This document shows positions 12,496 through 25,585 of a DNA stretch of 64,000 nt, piece after piece. The stretch covers positions 21,265,662 through 21,329,661 of the forward strand of contig CALNVZ010002974.1 of the NCBI GenBank assembly GCA_940671915.1, given 5' to 3'. Source of the DNA: Paracentrotus lividus. Lineage: Eukaryota > Echinodermata > Echinoidea > Camarodonta > Echinidae. Numbering within the stretch: the stretch's first letter is position 1; each line of letters opens with the position of its first letter. A model generated the notes under the pieces. It worked only from the letters and a program-made list of their open reading frames with translations. It made no database searches and was not told where the DNA came from. The position numbers were made by a program, and so were the translations under genes.

Positions 12496-13511
12496 AAGGT
12501 GTCAGCTTATGGAATCCCCTGGTTCATGGCGGCTCAGAAGCCAAGTTTATAATAACCTCTCATTATCTCTCACTTCCATTTGTTATTCTAATCAATCAAC
12601 ATATCACAATGCAACCACTACCAATTGAAACCAATTTCAGCATCGGAGACATTTATGAATGAACATACAATTCAATTTTTTAGAGATAGAGAGGGAGATA
12701 GGGAAATAAAGATACACATGTATATACTTCAATATTGTATATATTTAGGTTGTGGTTTTGTATGTGCCAAAGACAGTTTTCAATTACTTTAATAGTATCA
12801 TGAATAGAATAGGCCTATGCTGTTTATCTTCATATGAAACTTCCACGCTTCAGGAAACAATTTAGCTTTCTGTTATGCTTTCATTCAACCATGGATATCC
12901 ATGATTCAACCCTGATCACTAGAGCAATTATCTGCTTCTCATTTTGCAGAATGGGACATTTGGTCAGCTTATTTGGCAAAAGAAAATAATAAAGAAAAAC
13001 CTGTGAAGTAATTAAATGGGCAGCTTTTAGAAAGAACAATTGAATGCAAATATGTTCTAAAGAGGAGACCATTATAGATTAACTTTCACTTTTGTTGAAA
13101 AGCATATTCATATAGCATATTCCCCTAAATAACACCAAAGTCATCTCAGATCACATTGAAAGTGGTTTACGTTTTCAAGATGAAATAATAGTTTCATTGT
13201 GTTTTATCAAAAATCACTCTGTTTAGCATTATTCACAGTTCTCCACTTGATATATTCCTTCAATTTATTTCCCATTTTCTTCCATTTCAAACTACTATTC
13301 CTTCCTTCAATCCAATTCATGAGGCTATTTTCCAAAAAGTAATGCACAAATAATTCGCTTTCAACTTTTTTTTTCAAAACTGTTTTGATCTACAGATGTG
13401 CCTAGGAGAGAGAATACGCTCAATATACTTAGATGTTAATATACATTTGTCGCCCTCCATCCAGGTGTTAAATGGATACCTAAAAGGCTACAAGTGCTGG
13501 TTTGGAGTCAC

Positions 13512-13753
13512 CTAGGTACTGTGCTTTGGTATAAGGTATAACCATTGAAGTTATAGCTTTCTCCTTGGTATTACACATCATGTCTCTTGATTCACACCTC
13601 TCTGTGGCTGATTTATTCCCAAGTTTCACATCCAGGGCATAACATGTCATCACTCTTCCTAAATCCAAACAATAACAGGGGCATTGGAGGACCTTGTTTG
13701 ACATCTCAAAAACTTGTTCCATCTTAACCAAACGCTCACAGCCATTACCGCAG
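13512..13753 (-). CDS. Candidate internal exon, Cys-rich, unidentified
   Basis: On the minus strand a reading frame rich in Cys (CGNGC near the start, then CPCYC) is bounded by an AG acceptor at 13754-13755 and a GT donor (CTAG|GTGACT) at 13510-13511. That would make a 242-nt exon with unequal phases. The GC content is above that of the surroundings and codon use looks ordinary. I do not recognise the family, and the frame also runs slightly past both borders, so the splice calls are weak. It could equally be chance. No neighbouring exon was identified. Confidence 0.22.
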
Positions 13754-14920
13754 CTGATTATTTCCATACCTCTTCATCTATGATTGGGCCCTAGTGACTC
13801 GTAATAACATTGAGACCCTTGTACAATGTTCTTGCGATTTTCTGAAGAAAGATGAATAAGTACTACACTACAACACTTGCAAAAATCCCGAGCTGTGGAG
13901 CCATACATGCTGTCAGTGCATGGTATAATGTGTCAAGACGAAACCTATATTTTCCTAATCCATAATAGAAGTAAAAAGTGATTATTTTCTCCCATAGACT
14001 GCAGTGTTAACTTAAGTGTACCTCGGTATACTTATTATGACTATGGTGATATTCCGTCATTAATACCTCGGGAAAAAAAAAACCCAACCCCTTTAAAGCT
14101 CCATTCCATACTCGGCTCTATTTATGTCTTATGTTTCACCATGCACATTAAAAACATGACAAGGAGTGAAATTTAGAACCTAAGCCCCTTGGTTTCCAAT
14201 TTTCCAATTTTACAGAGTCAGTCAGGAGCCCCAATTTTTTTTTTAATTCCTGAACTATGCCACGAGAGCCAAAAAGCTGAGCTGGGCATTATACAACAAG
14301 CCACTATCACTACCCTCATAAGTATTGAAATTTGTCAACCTTAAAGAATACATTTGAAACTTGGTAATGAGTAAGTACCATGTTATAAGTCCCTTTAATA
14401 ATTTTCAACTGTAAATTTTAGATGAATAACTAATATCGAACATGGATGCTTTATAGCTCCATAATCAATAGCCCCCATGCCAGGAATATCCAATTTATGT
14501 TTAGCAAAGGGAGATATAAATTTCTAACTTTAAATCAATATTAATGTATCAGAAAGATAACTGAACTCATATTGGTAGCAATTTTGAAAGTTCTTTCTCT
14601 TGTGTCTTTGTTTCGTTTCCTAATTGCGCAGGAAAATATTTTATCAAAACATTTCAGGCAACAGTGAATTAGTATCAGATTTATATGCTTGTTTACTTGT
14701 ATCTTTTGTAGCCAAAGTGAAATAAAATATTAAATAAATACATAATCTTTCCAAACTATCTGCCCAAGCATACATTGTATGTCCATGACAATAGAATTCC
14801 TAATTCCTAATCATCCATTTCAGACCACTAACAATATTTCTCTCCTTAACACAATAGGATAATAATATGCGCTTCCCCCTTTTTAGAAGTATGCCAGTTC
14901 ATATGGAATTATAAGTACCA

Positions 14921-15135
14921 GGGGGGTGTTTCACAAAGAGATAAGTAGACTTAAAGTCGCACTTAACTTGCATGCGCACCTTGTATTATAACGCGCAATC
15001 TCATTGATAAACTTCTCAATGGCGCGCATCCCTTGAGCATGTCCTGACCAATGAGGCGATTCGTTATATACTGCATGCAACTAGGGATTTAAGTGCGATT
15101 TTTAAACCTACTTCACTCTCTGTGAAACACCCCCC
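14921..15135 (-). mobile_element. 215-bp foldback MITE (GGGGGGTGTTTCACAAAGAG ends), copy 1
   Basis: The ends are GGGGGGTGTTTCACAAAGAG and its near reverse complement CTCTGTGAAACACCCCCC. Inner arms carry AAGTAGACTTAAAGTCGCAC and a diverged complement. A copy of exactly the same length lies at 35199-35413; the two central segments are reverse complements of each other, so the copies are oppositely oriented. The right flank is immediately followed by a GGACAAGTAC/GGACAATTACCCC sequence like the GACAAYTRCYCC elements. Confidence 0.8.
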
Positions 15136-15240
15136 GGACAAGTACTCTACCCCTGGACAATTACCCCCCCCCCCCCACCTCCAGAATTATGGTTGGGTTG
15201 AGGTTATGGAGTAGATTTTTGATGGAAGGTAGTTGTTTTA
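15136..15240 (+). repeat. GACAATTACCCC-type repeat fragment
   Basis: This directly follows the foldback MITE. It contains GGACAATTACCCCC, a C run, GGTTGGGTTGAGGTTATGG and GAAGGTAGTTGTTTT, matching the plan of the element at 5880-5997 (CCCC-type ends around a degenerate TTAGGG-like centre). Confidence 0.45.
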
Positions 15241-15262
15241 AAACTATTTCTTTTATGACCAA

Positions 15263-15421
15263 TGCCCTGTTGGAAAAAGAATTACTATTTTAGTAAGTTT
15301 GCCATCAATGGTAACTACCATGATAACATTGCTCAATAGCAAATCACAATGATGTATTCCATGGAAGTTACCATTGATGGCAAAGTTACTATAATAGTAA
15401 CTTTTTATACAACGGGGTTAG
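15263..15421. repeat. Foldback element with TTTGCCATCAATGGTAAC arms
   Basis: The left arm (CCCTGTTGG..., TTTGCCATCAATGGTAAC at about 15298-15315) is the reverse complement of the right arm (GTTACCATTGATGGCAAA, then ...CAACGGGGTT). Arms of about 55-60 bp are separated by about 45 bp. Single copy in this window; noncoding. Confidence 0.65.
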
Positions 15422-15596
15422 GTCTAGCTACAAGACTAGCACTTCATGATCATCTACTTACAATCAACAATAGATACAGAGAAGCATCAAATAGGGAAAA
15501 GAAATTTATAATTGATTGAAAAAAATGAATGCATTCGTGATATCAACTCTCAGGCATGACCGATCCTGTTTGAAAGTTCTCTTCAGTGAATGGAAA

Positions 15597-15857
15597 CTCA
15601 TGGGCCCAAATTCACAAAGGTGGATTCTGCAAAATCCATGGTTTCAACCCTGGGTTTAACCTAGGGTTAGACCTAGGATTTTCAAAATGGTATTCACAAA
15701 GGTGGACTCAACTGAATCCACAGATCCACATCGTCATAAAACGTCATTATTTGTGTCAACTGTTGGTGAATCATAAACTGGTGGATCAGTGGAGCTGTCG
15801 ATTAGAAAACCCACTGATCCACGGATCCGTGGGTTTTGCAGAATCCTCCTTTGCTTA
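15597..15857. repeat. Foldback element with TGGATTCTGCAAAA arms
   Basis: The left arm CACAAAGGTGGATTCTGC is matched on the right by GCAGAATCCTCCTTTG. An inner second copy (TTCACAAAGGTGGACTCAAC) and several GATCCAC/GTGGATC motifs give further symmetry. This is the typical architecture of a small non-autonomous element. Reading frames across it are not coding. Confidence 0.6.
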
Positions 15858-16044
15858 CAGTATAGAGGTCAATGCCATGGACGACTAGCCCTTTTTTGTA
15901 CTTTCATTTTCCTTTTGCAAATTTTTATTTTATTAGCTGCAAACAAATTATACATTCTAGGTGTTGGATTTGCATGATAGGCAATGTAAATAGAAACAAA
16001 GTTTGCCTGTGGATTGACACACTGTGCATTGTTACTCACCACAT

Positions 16045-16334
16045 GTGCTATGCATGCGTGTCCCCAAAAAGCGTCGAAAAGGGTCTGTTTTCAGCCTTTC
16101 GGCAGCGTCGATGCTTTCCTTAAAATAGGGGTGCTTTTTAAATTTCAATCGCCATTGTCATAAAAATAGCGGTTTTCAGCGGAAATCGTTATTTTGGGGT
16201 AAAAAATTCACAGTGTTTACGCCATTTAGGGTATGTTTTTCCAGTCTGACGTCGAAAAGGGGTGCAAATTTGACTCCATGCAATGAGACGTTTAGGGACC
16301 ATTTTCAGGGTGCGGGGACATGCATGGGTAGCAC
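16045..16334. mobile_element. 290-bp element with GTGCTATGCATGCGTGTCCCC-type ends
   Basis: The ends, 16045-16065 and 16314-16334, are inverted repeats of 21 bp with three or four mismatches; both include GCATG and GTCCCC. Inside, GCGTCGAAAAGGG occurs near 16070 and again near 16251 as direct copies. No coding potential. Single copy here. Confidence 0.6.
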
Positions 16335-17966
16335 TTTTTTGTTTTGAGTGACCCCCCCCACCCCCCCCGATATCTTATCTGGATAGTTGTTCAGTCCCAA
16401 CGCTATTCCTGAACTGTAAACAGAATGAAAAATTTTAACAGAGAATTTTACAAGGATGTATTGGTCTCTTATAGATGCATTTAACCTATGCCATCTCAGG
16501 CTCCATGAACATATATAATTCTTCCAAACAAATCCATAGGCCTAGCATGACTGTTTGCAAATCTTGGTTGCGACAAGCCCTGTATCTTTTTGAGGAAAAA
16601 TAACTTTTCCAAAATGTTCCTTGAATATGAAATCAAGGTGCAAAGCAACTTCAATGGATCCTATAGGCCTACATGTAGTAGGATCCAGGGTTTGTATCAG
16701 ATAAAAGAGATTATCTGATAAAAATTCATCCAGTGACCCCTGTGACCTCTATGGACCAGCAATATTATCTGGAAGCGGTTATGAATTTTTTGTTCTACCT
16801 CAGTCATGAACGTAAACCATTCCAAAATGTTTGTAGGGCCTGCCACGATGGCTCACCAGTTTCCTGCACAAACTTCCTTCCCCAAAGCCATAATTCATTC
16901 AAAAAATGAACACTACAATATCAAATTTTGGGGATTTATCTGACCCATCCCATCAGATATATCATTTCCTGGATGCTAAAGTTCATCCTGATGAACTTGC
17001 CATTTGGTTGCAATGGGTCTCAAAAGGGATTCTAGTAGCAAAGGCTACGTATATGGCAGGAGCAGACCCAGGCTTACATCACAATTAAAAGTATAGACCA
17101 ATGCCCAAACATAATAGAGCCGCTATTGCCCCCAGACAATTGGGCCTACACGATCCTTTCAAATTACGAATCCTGGATCTGTGCCTGTAAGGTGTTGTTG
17201 CTTTTTTTTTTTTTTTGGAAAGGAGATGACACAATCTATGTGACACATGCTGAAAGTTTGTCACGCTAATTACAGCATGGTAATTTTGATAAAACTTAAC
17301 ATTTTAATAGAAATTTTACCTTGTAGCACAAGGTTATCGAGTTCCATTATCCATCATTATAACCTAAATTTTTGTTTTATTAGACATTGTTTTCAATTTT
17401 TTTTAAAAGTTAAAAATCAACTTTGGATCCTCCCTTTTTACTGTCTCATTATTGTAGGTAATTAAGTTTTATCTGATGAGAAAAGAAAGGAAGTTGTGTT
17501 AGCCAGAGCAAATATACACATATCCCTGAATTACTACTTGGCTTCCTTCCGCATGTACTGATCATCGAAACCACACTTAACCACACTTAATGCAATATGA
17601 AAGACACTTTAAACTCCATTACAGGTAGCTTTAATGATTCCAATCCATTAACAATCAAAATCTCATTTAATATACCTTCAGCAGCATGGAAAACAAAATT
17701 GTGATTTAAGCCATTAATTCAAATCAAATAAATGGGAAAGACATGATATTTTTTTTTCTATTTAATAATTGATCTTATATATCTTTGATTTTGAAGGGGC
17801 AACCAAACAGAATGTCTGAAATTAATCTATCAGCATTATTATTTTATCCATATACAGTAGATCTACTGTAAAGGCTACACTTTTAATGTTGTAATGTCTA
17901 GTTTGGTGGGGTCATTTTTTTTTAAAGATAAATCAAATTGACGTCTTTTCTTCCAAGTTATGATCA
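16335..17966. other. Noncoding stretch, nothing firm
   Basis: C runs near 16351-16368 and a T run near 17203-17216. A 60-codon plus-strand frame at 16906-17088 has fairly protein-like composition (including HPDELAIWLQWV) but no recognisable family and no clear splice sites, so I do not call it a gene. Confidence 0.4.
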
Positions 17967-18420
17967 TTAAAGCTGGTGTATAGTTTTGGGAGAAGGGAAA
18001 ATCTAATTTGGATTCACAGTAATTGAATCCTTTAATTATAATAAAGAAAATTATAATCCATGAAATCCTGTTTTAGTGTTTTTATTTGACAACATAAATA
18101 TAAAACGTGGAAAGTCAGGGATCCGTCACGTTTCACCGTTCACATGGAAAACCAACAAGGATTCTCTTGTGTGGGTGATACACACAGATCGTTACCCTCC
18201 GTTCACGCTGTAACCTCCGGCAGGCGGGCAATGCAGCACAGGTCTCAAACCGTTATGTATCCTTCAAACATTTTCACTGAAATTCACCAGAAAGCATGAA
18301 AGGAATATCATGAGATCTCTCACACATATCTTTTAGTGCAATATGGACAACATGAGACAATATTTGATCCGTTTTATGCCGATTCCTTTTTGTGTTACCA
18401 AAACTATTCACCAGGTTTAA
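17967..18420. mobile_element. TTAA-flanked non-autonomous element, family 1
   Basis: TTAA at 17967-17970 and at 18417-18420 flank inverted ends AGCTGGTGTATAGTTTTGG and CCAAAACTATTCACCAGGT. About 446 bp of noncoding interior is more GC-rich than the flanks at 18120-18250. TTAA duplication points to a TTAA-targeting superfamily such as piggyBac or Kolobok, but the ends are too short to decide. Confidence 0.7.
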
Positions 18421-21400
18421 GAGGCAGTGAAATATTTATCTTGATAGGGCCTATCTTTTGAATTATTATTATTATTAATATTGTAATTTAAATATATAGA
18501 GACAGAAAGTGAGCATTAAAATGGAAAGTGATACAGATTTATGGCTTAATCATAGACATAATACTGCCAAACAACGAAAAGGAGAGCGTTTTAACTAAAA
18601 TTATGACCCAAAAAGTACATCGAGTCACGTTTGGTCCTGAGAGACATGGAATGGATAATGGTGGGATAGTGTCTGGTGAAACAACCATATTTTGTCTTCC
18701 CTTCTCAAAGAAATGGAATCAAATTACCCATCAATTTCACCCTCAAAGTTTCAGATCCTAACATTTCACAAGAAAGGTCTCACGATGTCACTCCTAAGAA
18801 AACAAGATAAATCTAAATTGGTAGTTTGGATGAATTTCAACAGAAATTTTGCAAGGCAAATGGGATTGCTATATCTATAAATTTATTTTGCAAGAATCTT
18901 GAGGGGAGTTTTTCATAGCTTTCTACGAGAGACATATGACTTGTATTTCAAAGTAAATGAACTATGGTTTCATTATATCTGATACACACTTTGTTTTTAA
19001 CCCCTTTGGGACATGTGATTGGAAAAATGTTTTACAGTTGCCAAAATTTGCCTTTACTTCACAAATTTGCCCCTCCCCCACGCCCCCCCCCCCCCATGTA
19101 TGCACATGTCTCCGCCTGTCTCCTATATAGGCAAAAATACACAATGGTGATCTGCTGAAGATGATGCATATTCATGGTGCAGGCCTGTAAGAGATGATGA
19201 TGATGATGACTAGAGCCTATTTAGGTTTTGAGATAAGAATTCATAGATCACAAACTACCATAATATATGGCCCTATATTTTATTAGCATTTTTTTATTTT
19301 CATTGTTTCTAATTCATTTCAGGGGGTTAATCAAAAGATGTCTTGCTTAGTTAATTAGCCTGATTTGAATAGATGAAGGGACGCACAAAGTTGAATAGGA
19401 TGACATAAGCAAGTCAGGGATCAAACAGCAACATCTGTCAAGTATTTATGATATCACCTGCCTGAGAAACAAGAAGCAACCTCTGAGATCTGTTTCCATT
19501 TATAAATTCTGATGCATTTCTGAAGTATATACAATATAACTTCTTAAAGTTTTTTGGGGGGAGGGAGGTTAGTAACAAAAATTACTCATGTCGATATATC
19601 AAATTTTAAGTTTTCTGTTGAATAATTCCAGGTTTCAGGTTAATTCTATAAGCTGGTGAGTGGGGCTACACGTCAAGAGAAACAAGCTGAAAATTAACCA
19701 AATCATGCTGTCATCATCGCCTACTTGATAATAACAGTTAAAAGCAACCATAATATAAAATACTAATTAGTTTCAGAATGAGAATACATTAACTGGTAAA
19801 ATCTTCATTTGTTGTAAAGTCAAGAATATATACTTGTAGTTTATATATATTCTGATATGATATAACCACATACAATTGGATTCATCTCTATCATATTTGC
19901 CAGAAATTAAATAAGCTGGGTTGTTCTTTAACATCAGTCTAAACAAGCAACAGATTTGTGATAGGAAGATGAGATACAGCATGTTTGAGTTTCTGGTCTT
20001 ACTTTCTCATAGGCACATTGTTTTGACTAGGAAAAAATCAAGTGGTTTTTCACTAGCATGAAATATAGGCCTTCATATCTAAATTTCTTAAGTTTTGTAG
20101 GAAGCATTACAATTGCTACATAGCTATTTATTAATCTCTTATTTATAGTAAACAACAGAGGCATAACAGGGCTCTCACTTTGAAGTACCTTTTTTTTTTT
20201 CTTTTTTTTCTTTTTTTTTTTGCCTACAGAACAAATTGTGAGTATGCAAACCATAAGGTTGAATGAGTTTTTTTGCTATATTTCAGGTAGCCCAATGAAG
20301 TTTCAAGTGGCCATTGGCCCTTCCTAAATTCGGGCCCTCCTCTACAACACAGGTTTCACAAGAAATTAGCAATTCAATTACCACTTTACAAATTATTCAA
20401 CCTTTCAAAAAGATAATCTCTTCCTCGCTCTCACAAATTTATACAGTACACGATTCATGAATGCAGTCATATCATAATGTATACTTTCAAATTTACTAGA
20501 CATCCATATCTCACAGATACATATTTTCTCGAAATAAGTGTAAATGTGAACGAAGCTCCTGAAAGTCTCTCACGGTGGGAAAGTTTCCTGCCTATGAACT
20601 TGGCCTATTTAGAGAAGACCCTATCGGTTTCTGCGTGCCTCCCTGTCTGTCCCTTCGTCTGTCTCTAGTCTTCTATAGCCAAATATCCATTACTCTCCTC
20701 ATAAAAGAATGGTAACAAGAGACTTCTACAAGTAGTTTTCAAAAGTAGTTCTTTCCTTTTCTCGTTGGAGCACCATACTGGCTTACAAATCTTGTAACAA
20801 GCTAGGTTTCTGAACTATTTCTTGCTCTGAAAATGTACTTTATATAAATACACTCCCTCATGTTTTAATATGAATATTTTTAGTTTGAAGTTTGGAAAAT
20901 CTCTATGGTAAGTAATTAATTACAGCAGTGTCAATGGAATAATGTTTAATAATAATATCATATTTTATAATGAAAACAACACTAAATTTTGCATTTATTC
21001 ATGGCTGATGTACCTATGATGCAGCAAAAATAATTTACTGGTAGTTTACCTACATTACTCACCCACATTACAAATAATGAAATGATTAAAAAACTGATTC
21101 ACCAATAAAGAAACCAAATTGGCAACAAGCTAAAGTATTTTTTAAACAGATCTGAGATTGGGGATTATTGGTATTCAAGTAAATGACGTCAGGATTGTGC
21201 ACCCCATGCCCTACCCCACCCCAACCTACATAGTCCGGGTTACCTAAATTTTAGGTAAAGTATGCCACATAAACAATATTCACAAGAAAAAAACCTTCTT
21301 TACGAAATTCATGCCATTGGCAAAAAAGAAAAAATTATCAAGTTTATAAGCTAGAACTGGATGAAAATTACTGAGAAGTTTTAAAAAGAATATGAAATAG

Positions 21401-22483
21401 GAGGGCGAAGTTCAGGCTCTTTTGATCCAGTTTCATTCATTGATTACTCGCAAATGCTTTGGGCGGTTACACACACAAAAGGATGGCTGACAATAGATGT
21501 CATATTCTATCACGCGAAGGAAGGATCGATTGTAAAACTTTGTATGAAAAAATTGCTATGATTTTGTCCTTTTATACTAGGTTTAGAGTTTGTGCAGTAA
21601 AGAGCCAATAACAACATAAAAGTTAGAAGGAAACTTATGAAGTATACTAGTATTGGTATATTTTTTTCTAAAAATTTATATTTGATTATGGCTAGATCCA
21701 TCACAGGAAGTACATGTATGCAGAGATGTACATGCAATTTATTTACAGTACGCTGTCACATTTTATAATAAATAATATTTTAATATTCCTATTTAAAAAC
21801 TTATGGCATAACATATTAAAGGCAATGTCACATGCAAAAGATTATCATTGAAATGCTTGGATAATGATTTAAATATATGATTTTTTAGCAAAGTTCAGAT
21901 CAAAGAAATGCATTTAATTTGTTTTTAATAACCATAAAAGCATTATTATCATGCTCTGTCTTTTCCCTCTTTACCAAGTTTGCATTATAAGTATTACAAT
22001 TCTACTTTCCCTTAAGTAATAAATGATGGTACCTCTGCAAATGTAAAACCACTCCTGAACTTTAAAAAAAAATCCCAAGAGAAATAAAGCAAGAAATGGA
22101 TTTAGTACTTTTGCCAGGTGGTTCACATATTAAAGAATGGACACAGTGTGTATGAATTATTATCACTGAGATTAGATTTGACTGGACAATTAGAATGTAT
22201 TTGCCATAATTGTAGGCTACAATTTGTAATTTCATGATGACTGTAAATCATATATTTCATATTCAACTGGTAGGCACAATATTTGATTTTTTTTTAATAT
22301 TTGTTTTCAATGACACTCATATCAATCTACGGGTACATGTAATCATAAAGATTTACAAATATATAATACATTTAATACATAATATTACAATATTAGATTA
22401 CTACGATGATACTAAGTGTCCGATTCTTTGACATGGTGCTATTACACACCCTTTTGAATTTCAATAAATGATGTATATGGTTC
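18421..22483. other. Long noncoding stretch
   Basis: No gene was recognised in about 4 kb. It contains a C run (19085-19096) followed by CATGTATGCACATG, a GATGATGATGATGATG tract (19194-19208), and T-rich runs (20190-20221). Reading frames of 60-77 codons have no domain or coding signature. Confidence 0.5.
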
Positions 22484-22622
22484 TAGAACAACTACCCCCT
22501 GTACAAATATCCCCATACATCTATCCCCCACCAAAATATCTATGCCTAACCCTACACCTAACCCTATTTCTGCATGGGGGTAGTAGTCCTGGGGGTTAAC
22601 TGTCCAGGGGTAGTTGTCCTGA
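22484..22622. mobile_element. GACAACTACCCC-type element, best-preserved copy
   Basis: The left end has GAACAACTACCCCC and the right end GGGGTAGTTGTCCTG, a clear inverted repeat. The centre carries CCTAACCCTACACCTAACCC, which is telomere-like on the opposite strand. The element is about 140 bp. Additional GGGGGTAGTAGTCCTG and GGGGGTTAACTGTCC units lie inside the right end, so the terminal motif is itself tandemly repeated. Confidence 0.65.
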
Positions 22623-22902
22623 TACAGATGTATACAAGACCACAGATGCTATGCAAGTCAAATGAAAAGTCACAAAATGTTTGAGAGGAATTGGAGAAGG
22701 AATCAAAGTCAGATACATTTTGTATTTTGATCCGCAGGAAGGATGGTGCTGTTGGCCAGCTATTGGAATTGACAAAAAAATTGGGGTCAAATGATGGTTT
22801 TCCACTCATCCATCTGTTAAGTTTCAGTTGTGTTAACGACAAGAGACAGGGATTTTGGAGTTAAATTCAAGTTTCAGTTTTATATCTGTAGCTGATATTT
22901 CT

Positions 22903-23365
22903 TTAAAGGGATTTAGTAACTTCCAAAAACAAGTGCAAAAGAGATCGAAATAAATATAGAATTCTATCACTCTGACCGTAATAACAATCTACTGCAAGTT
23001 TCAGATCAAATGCAAGTCATTTACTATCTTAAAACAGTGAAATATCAAACGTGGCTGAGGATACGGCCGCGCACGATTAATTTATACCACTCCGTTACAA
23101 GCTTGAGCCGCCCGGTAGGCACGGGGACTTGACAACAGGAAATGCGGTGAAAACCACGTGCGTTTCGGTTTTGTAAGAGCGTCAAGGAACGGGTTAGAAC
23201 ATTTGAGTATAAAATCGTAGATATTTCGGAAGTAAAGCAAACAAGTAGACTACAATTTTTAAGGAAAACCAGACTGACCTATGTGTTCATAATCATAATG
23301 GCAAAATGAGCTAAATCCAATAAATTGCAATTTGAATATCATTCAATGTTACTGCATCCCTTTAA
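22903..23365. mobile_element. TTAA-flanked non-autonomous element, family 2, copy 1
   Basis: TTAA (22903-22906 and 23362-23365) flanks short inverted ends AGGGAT / ATCCCT. The 455-bp interior aligns along its whole length with the element at 60651-61095, sharing for example AAGTCATTTACTA, TTAAAACAGTGAA, ACAACAGGAAATG, CCAGACTGACCTA and TACTGCATCCCT. It is noncoding. A GC-rich middle (23060-23180) differs most between copies. Confidence 0.8.
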
Positions 23366-25014
23366 TGGACAAATAGAAAAATGTAAAAAAAAAAAATAAA
23401 TAAAAATAGCTATGATAATACTTTTTGCAAAAGTTTCACCCTGTAAGAGATTCTCAGAACAGACCATTCAAGTTTGTTGAATGCTTTCCATAGGGTTGGG
23501 TTGGGTTGCAAAACCACAAGCTGATTTTATGTTATTTTGATAGATGTGGAATACAATAAAAGATTATGTTTTACAGGGCTTACTTACGAAATCATAATAA
23601 AAATCCAACAATAAAAATCTTGCAATAACATACAAACATAAAGATTTGTTTGGTAATGACTGAAATTTCAATTGCTGTTCGTGTAACTGTAGAGAAGACA
23701 GTTGAAGTCTATCTATGATGGACGAAATAGAGCGTAAGGTATGCGAGGAAAGATAATGGAAAGAATCATCATACAGTTCGCCCCTTTATTCCTCTTGTAT
23801 GAGCCATGGAAACAGACGTCATACTTTTCTAATCTCACTTCATACAAGCATCAACTGGCATGACAGATGCCAGCGTTTATACACCATTAACCCTTTCATT
23901 CTCACAACAAACGTTCAAGTCGCGTCATATTGTTACTTGCAAAGAGAATCATCACATTCATTTCTGTTGAGAATCTAATCGTCAGCCAGAAGGCATTACA
24001 ACATGCAATTCCAGATTTTTGAAATAGCGGGGGTGTATACAACAAATTTTAAACTAAAGGGGAGGGGGTGGGGGGTGATCACTATTTACTAATATATATA
24101 TATTTCTATTAACATACATGTAGATGTCCAATGTGTGATTCTCAAATTATCGGAGGGGGCATGTGCATCTGAGTGCCCCGACTGGATTTTATACTTTGCA
24201 AAGATGTCATCCTGGCTCTCTCAACAGAGAGTAGGCCTATATCCTCAGTATAAGATACTTTGCCGCTGTTCAATTACATGCATAGAATGTATTCAAAAGT
24301 GTATGAAGTCAATATCAACGCAAAAAAAAATAATTGATTTGAAAATTCAAATAACTTTTGAAAACTTCAATAGCGATGTGTTAGAGTGATGAGTAATTAG
24401 TACACAGCTCTTCAGGGAGATACATTAAAATAATATTATTAATCAAATGATTACTTCCAGCATAGTTAGATTAATTGAACAAAGGTACACATGTAATTGA
24501 AATTAGTATCAACTTCATAATTTTCAACATTAGACATCGATGTGCAAGTCTGAAAAGTCTAACTGAATAACTTTGAAAATTCATAAAGTCAACATTTGCA
24601 TTGTGATTTTGATTTCATGGATTATATTAATTCCCAATAATCAAAATATCGATTTGTCAGTTGACAAAAACCCATGCAAGTACAAATGACAATTTGCTAA
24701 TCACTACGAACATCAATGATAAACTGACAAACAGACATACATGAGCTCTCATGTATCCTGAGAGGGAGTCAATACATATCATCTAATCTCATCTACATTG
24801 GTGGAAACTGTATCTCTTTTCATTTTTGTTTTCTATTTGATCTACTAAAATAAATACTCATCTTGGTTCTCAAAGTATAACATCAAAGCAGTTTTAATCT
24901 CCCTGAACAACTTGATATACTCATCAATCCTTTTAAGACATTTGATACACAGAGTGTGAACAGGTACAATGTTGATGTCTGGCATGGAGAGAGAAAGAGC
25001 ACTGTTGATTGATC
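23366..25014. other. Noncoding stretch, nothing recognised
   Basis: No gene or clear element. It contains an A run (23384-23396), a G-rich run (24059-24077) and many AT-rich segments. Confidence 0.5.
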
Positions 25015-25585
25015 CATGGGCAAAGATGCTTCATTATGACACCCCAATGTTACAAGAGCCCCATTCACACATGAAATATCATGGGCAAAGATGCTTCATT
25101 ATGACACCCCAATGTAACAAGAGCCCCATTCACACATGAAATATCATGGGCAAAGATGCTTCATTATGACACCCCAATGTAACAAGAGCCCATTTACACT
25201 TGAAATAATCATAGGTAAGACGCCTTCTCTAATCAAAAGGCGTCAGTTTCCAGTGGCTTTTGTTCAAAAAGGCGATTTATCGGCTTTTGAATAGAATCCC
25301 GCAAAATCTTACTACAGCTTAAACACGTTAAAAGCTGAAAGCCGAATGTGTCCCAGGAAGCCGCAGGAAACTGACGCCTTTTGATTGGAGAAGAAGCCTA
25401 AAGATGTTGCACTGTATCATGCCAACGTATCACGAGCCCCATTTACACTTGCAATGGCATGGGCAAAGGTCCTGCCCTATCATGTATGACCTGTCAATAT
25501 ATCATGAGCCCTATTTACACTTGAAATATCAAGGGAAAAGATGATTCATTATGACATGGCCAATGCATCTCAAGCCCCATTCACA
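25015..25585. repeat. 65-bp tandem repeat array (minisatellite)
   Basis: Three nearly identical units start at 25015, 25080 and 25145, each beginning CATGGGCAAAGATGCTTC and ending GAAATAT. Diverged units follow at about 25400-25585 (GAGCCCCATTTACACTTG recurring every 65-75 bp). The array is interrupted at 25224-25394 by a foldback insertion. Near identity of the first three units implies recent duplication or homogenisation. Confidence 0.9.
25224..25394. mobile_element. Foldback insertion inside the 65-bp tandem array
   Basis: Arms CTTCTCTAATCAAAAGGCG and CGCCTTTTGATTGGAGAAG, extending to GTCAGTTTCC/GGAAACTGAC, bound a 171-bp noncoding element. It interrupts a tandem unit of the surrounding array: sequence left of it ends with the start of a unit (CATAGGTAAG) and sequence right of it resumes as AAAGATGTTG. 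It is therefore younger than the array. Confidence 0.75.

Noticed and set aside
20027-20254. Open frame with a Lys run
   Set aside because: The Lys run is a translation of a T-rich run on the opposite strand; no other support.
25015-25585. CRISPR-like array
   Set aside because: The 65-bp units are contiguous tandem repeats without unique spacers, and the DNA is eukaryotic.
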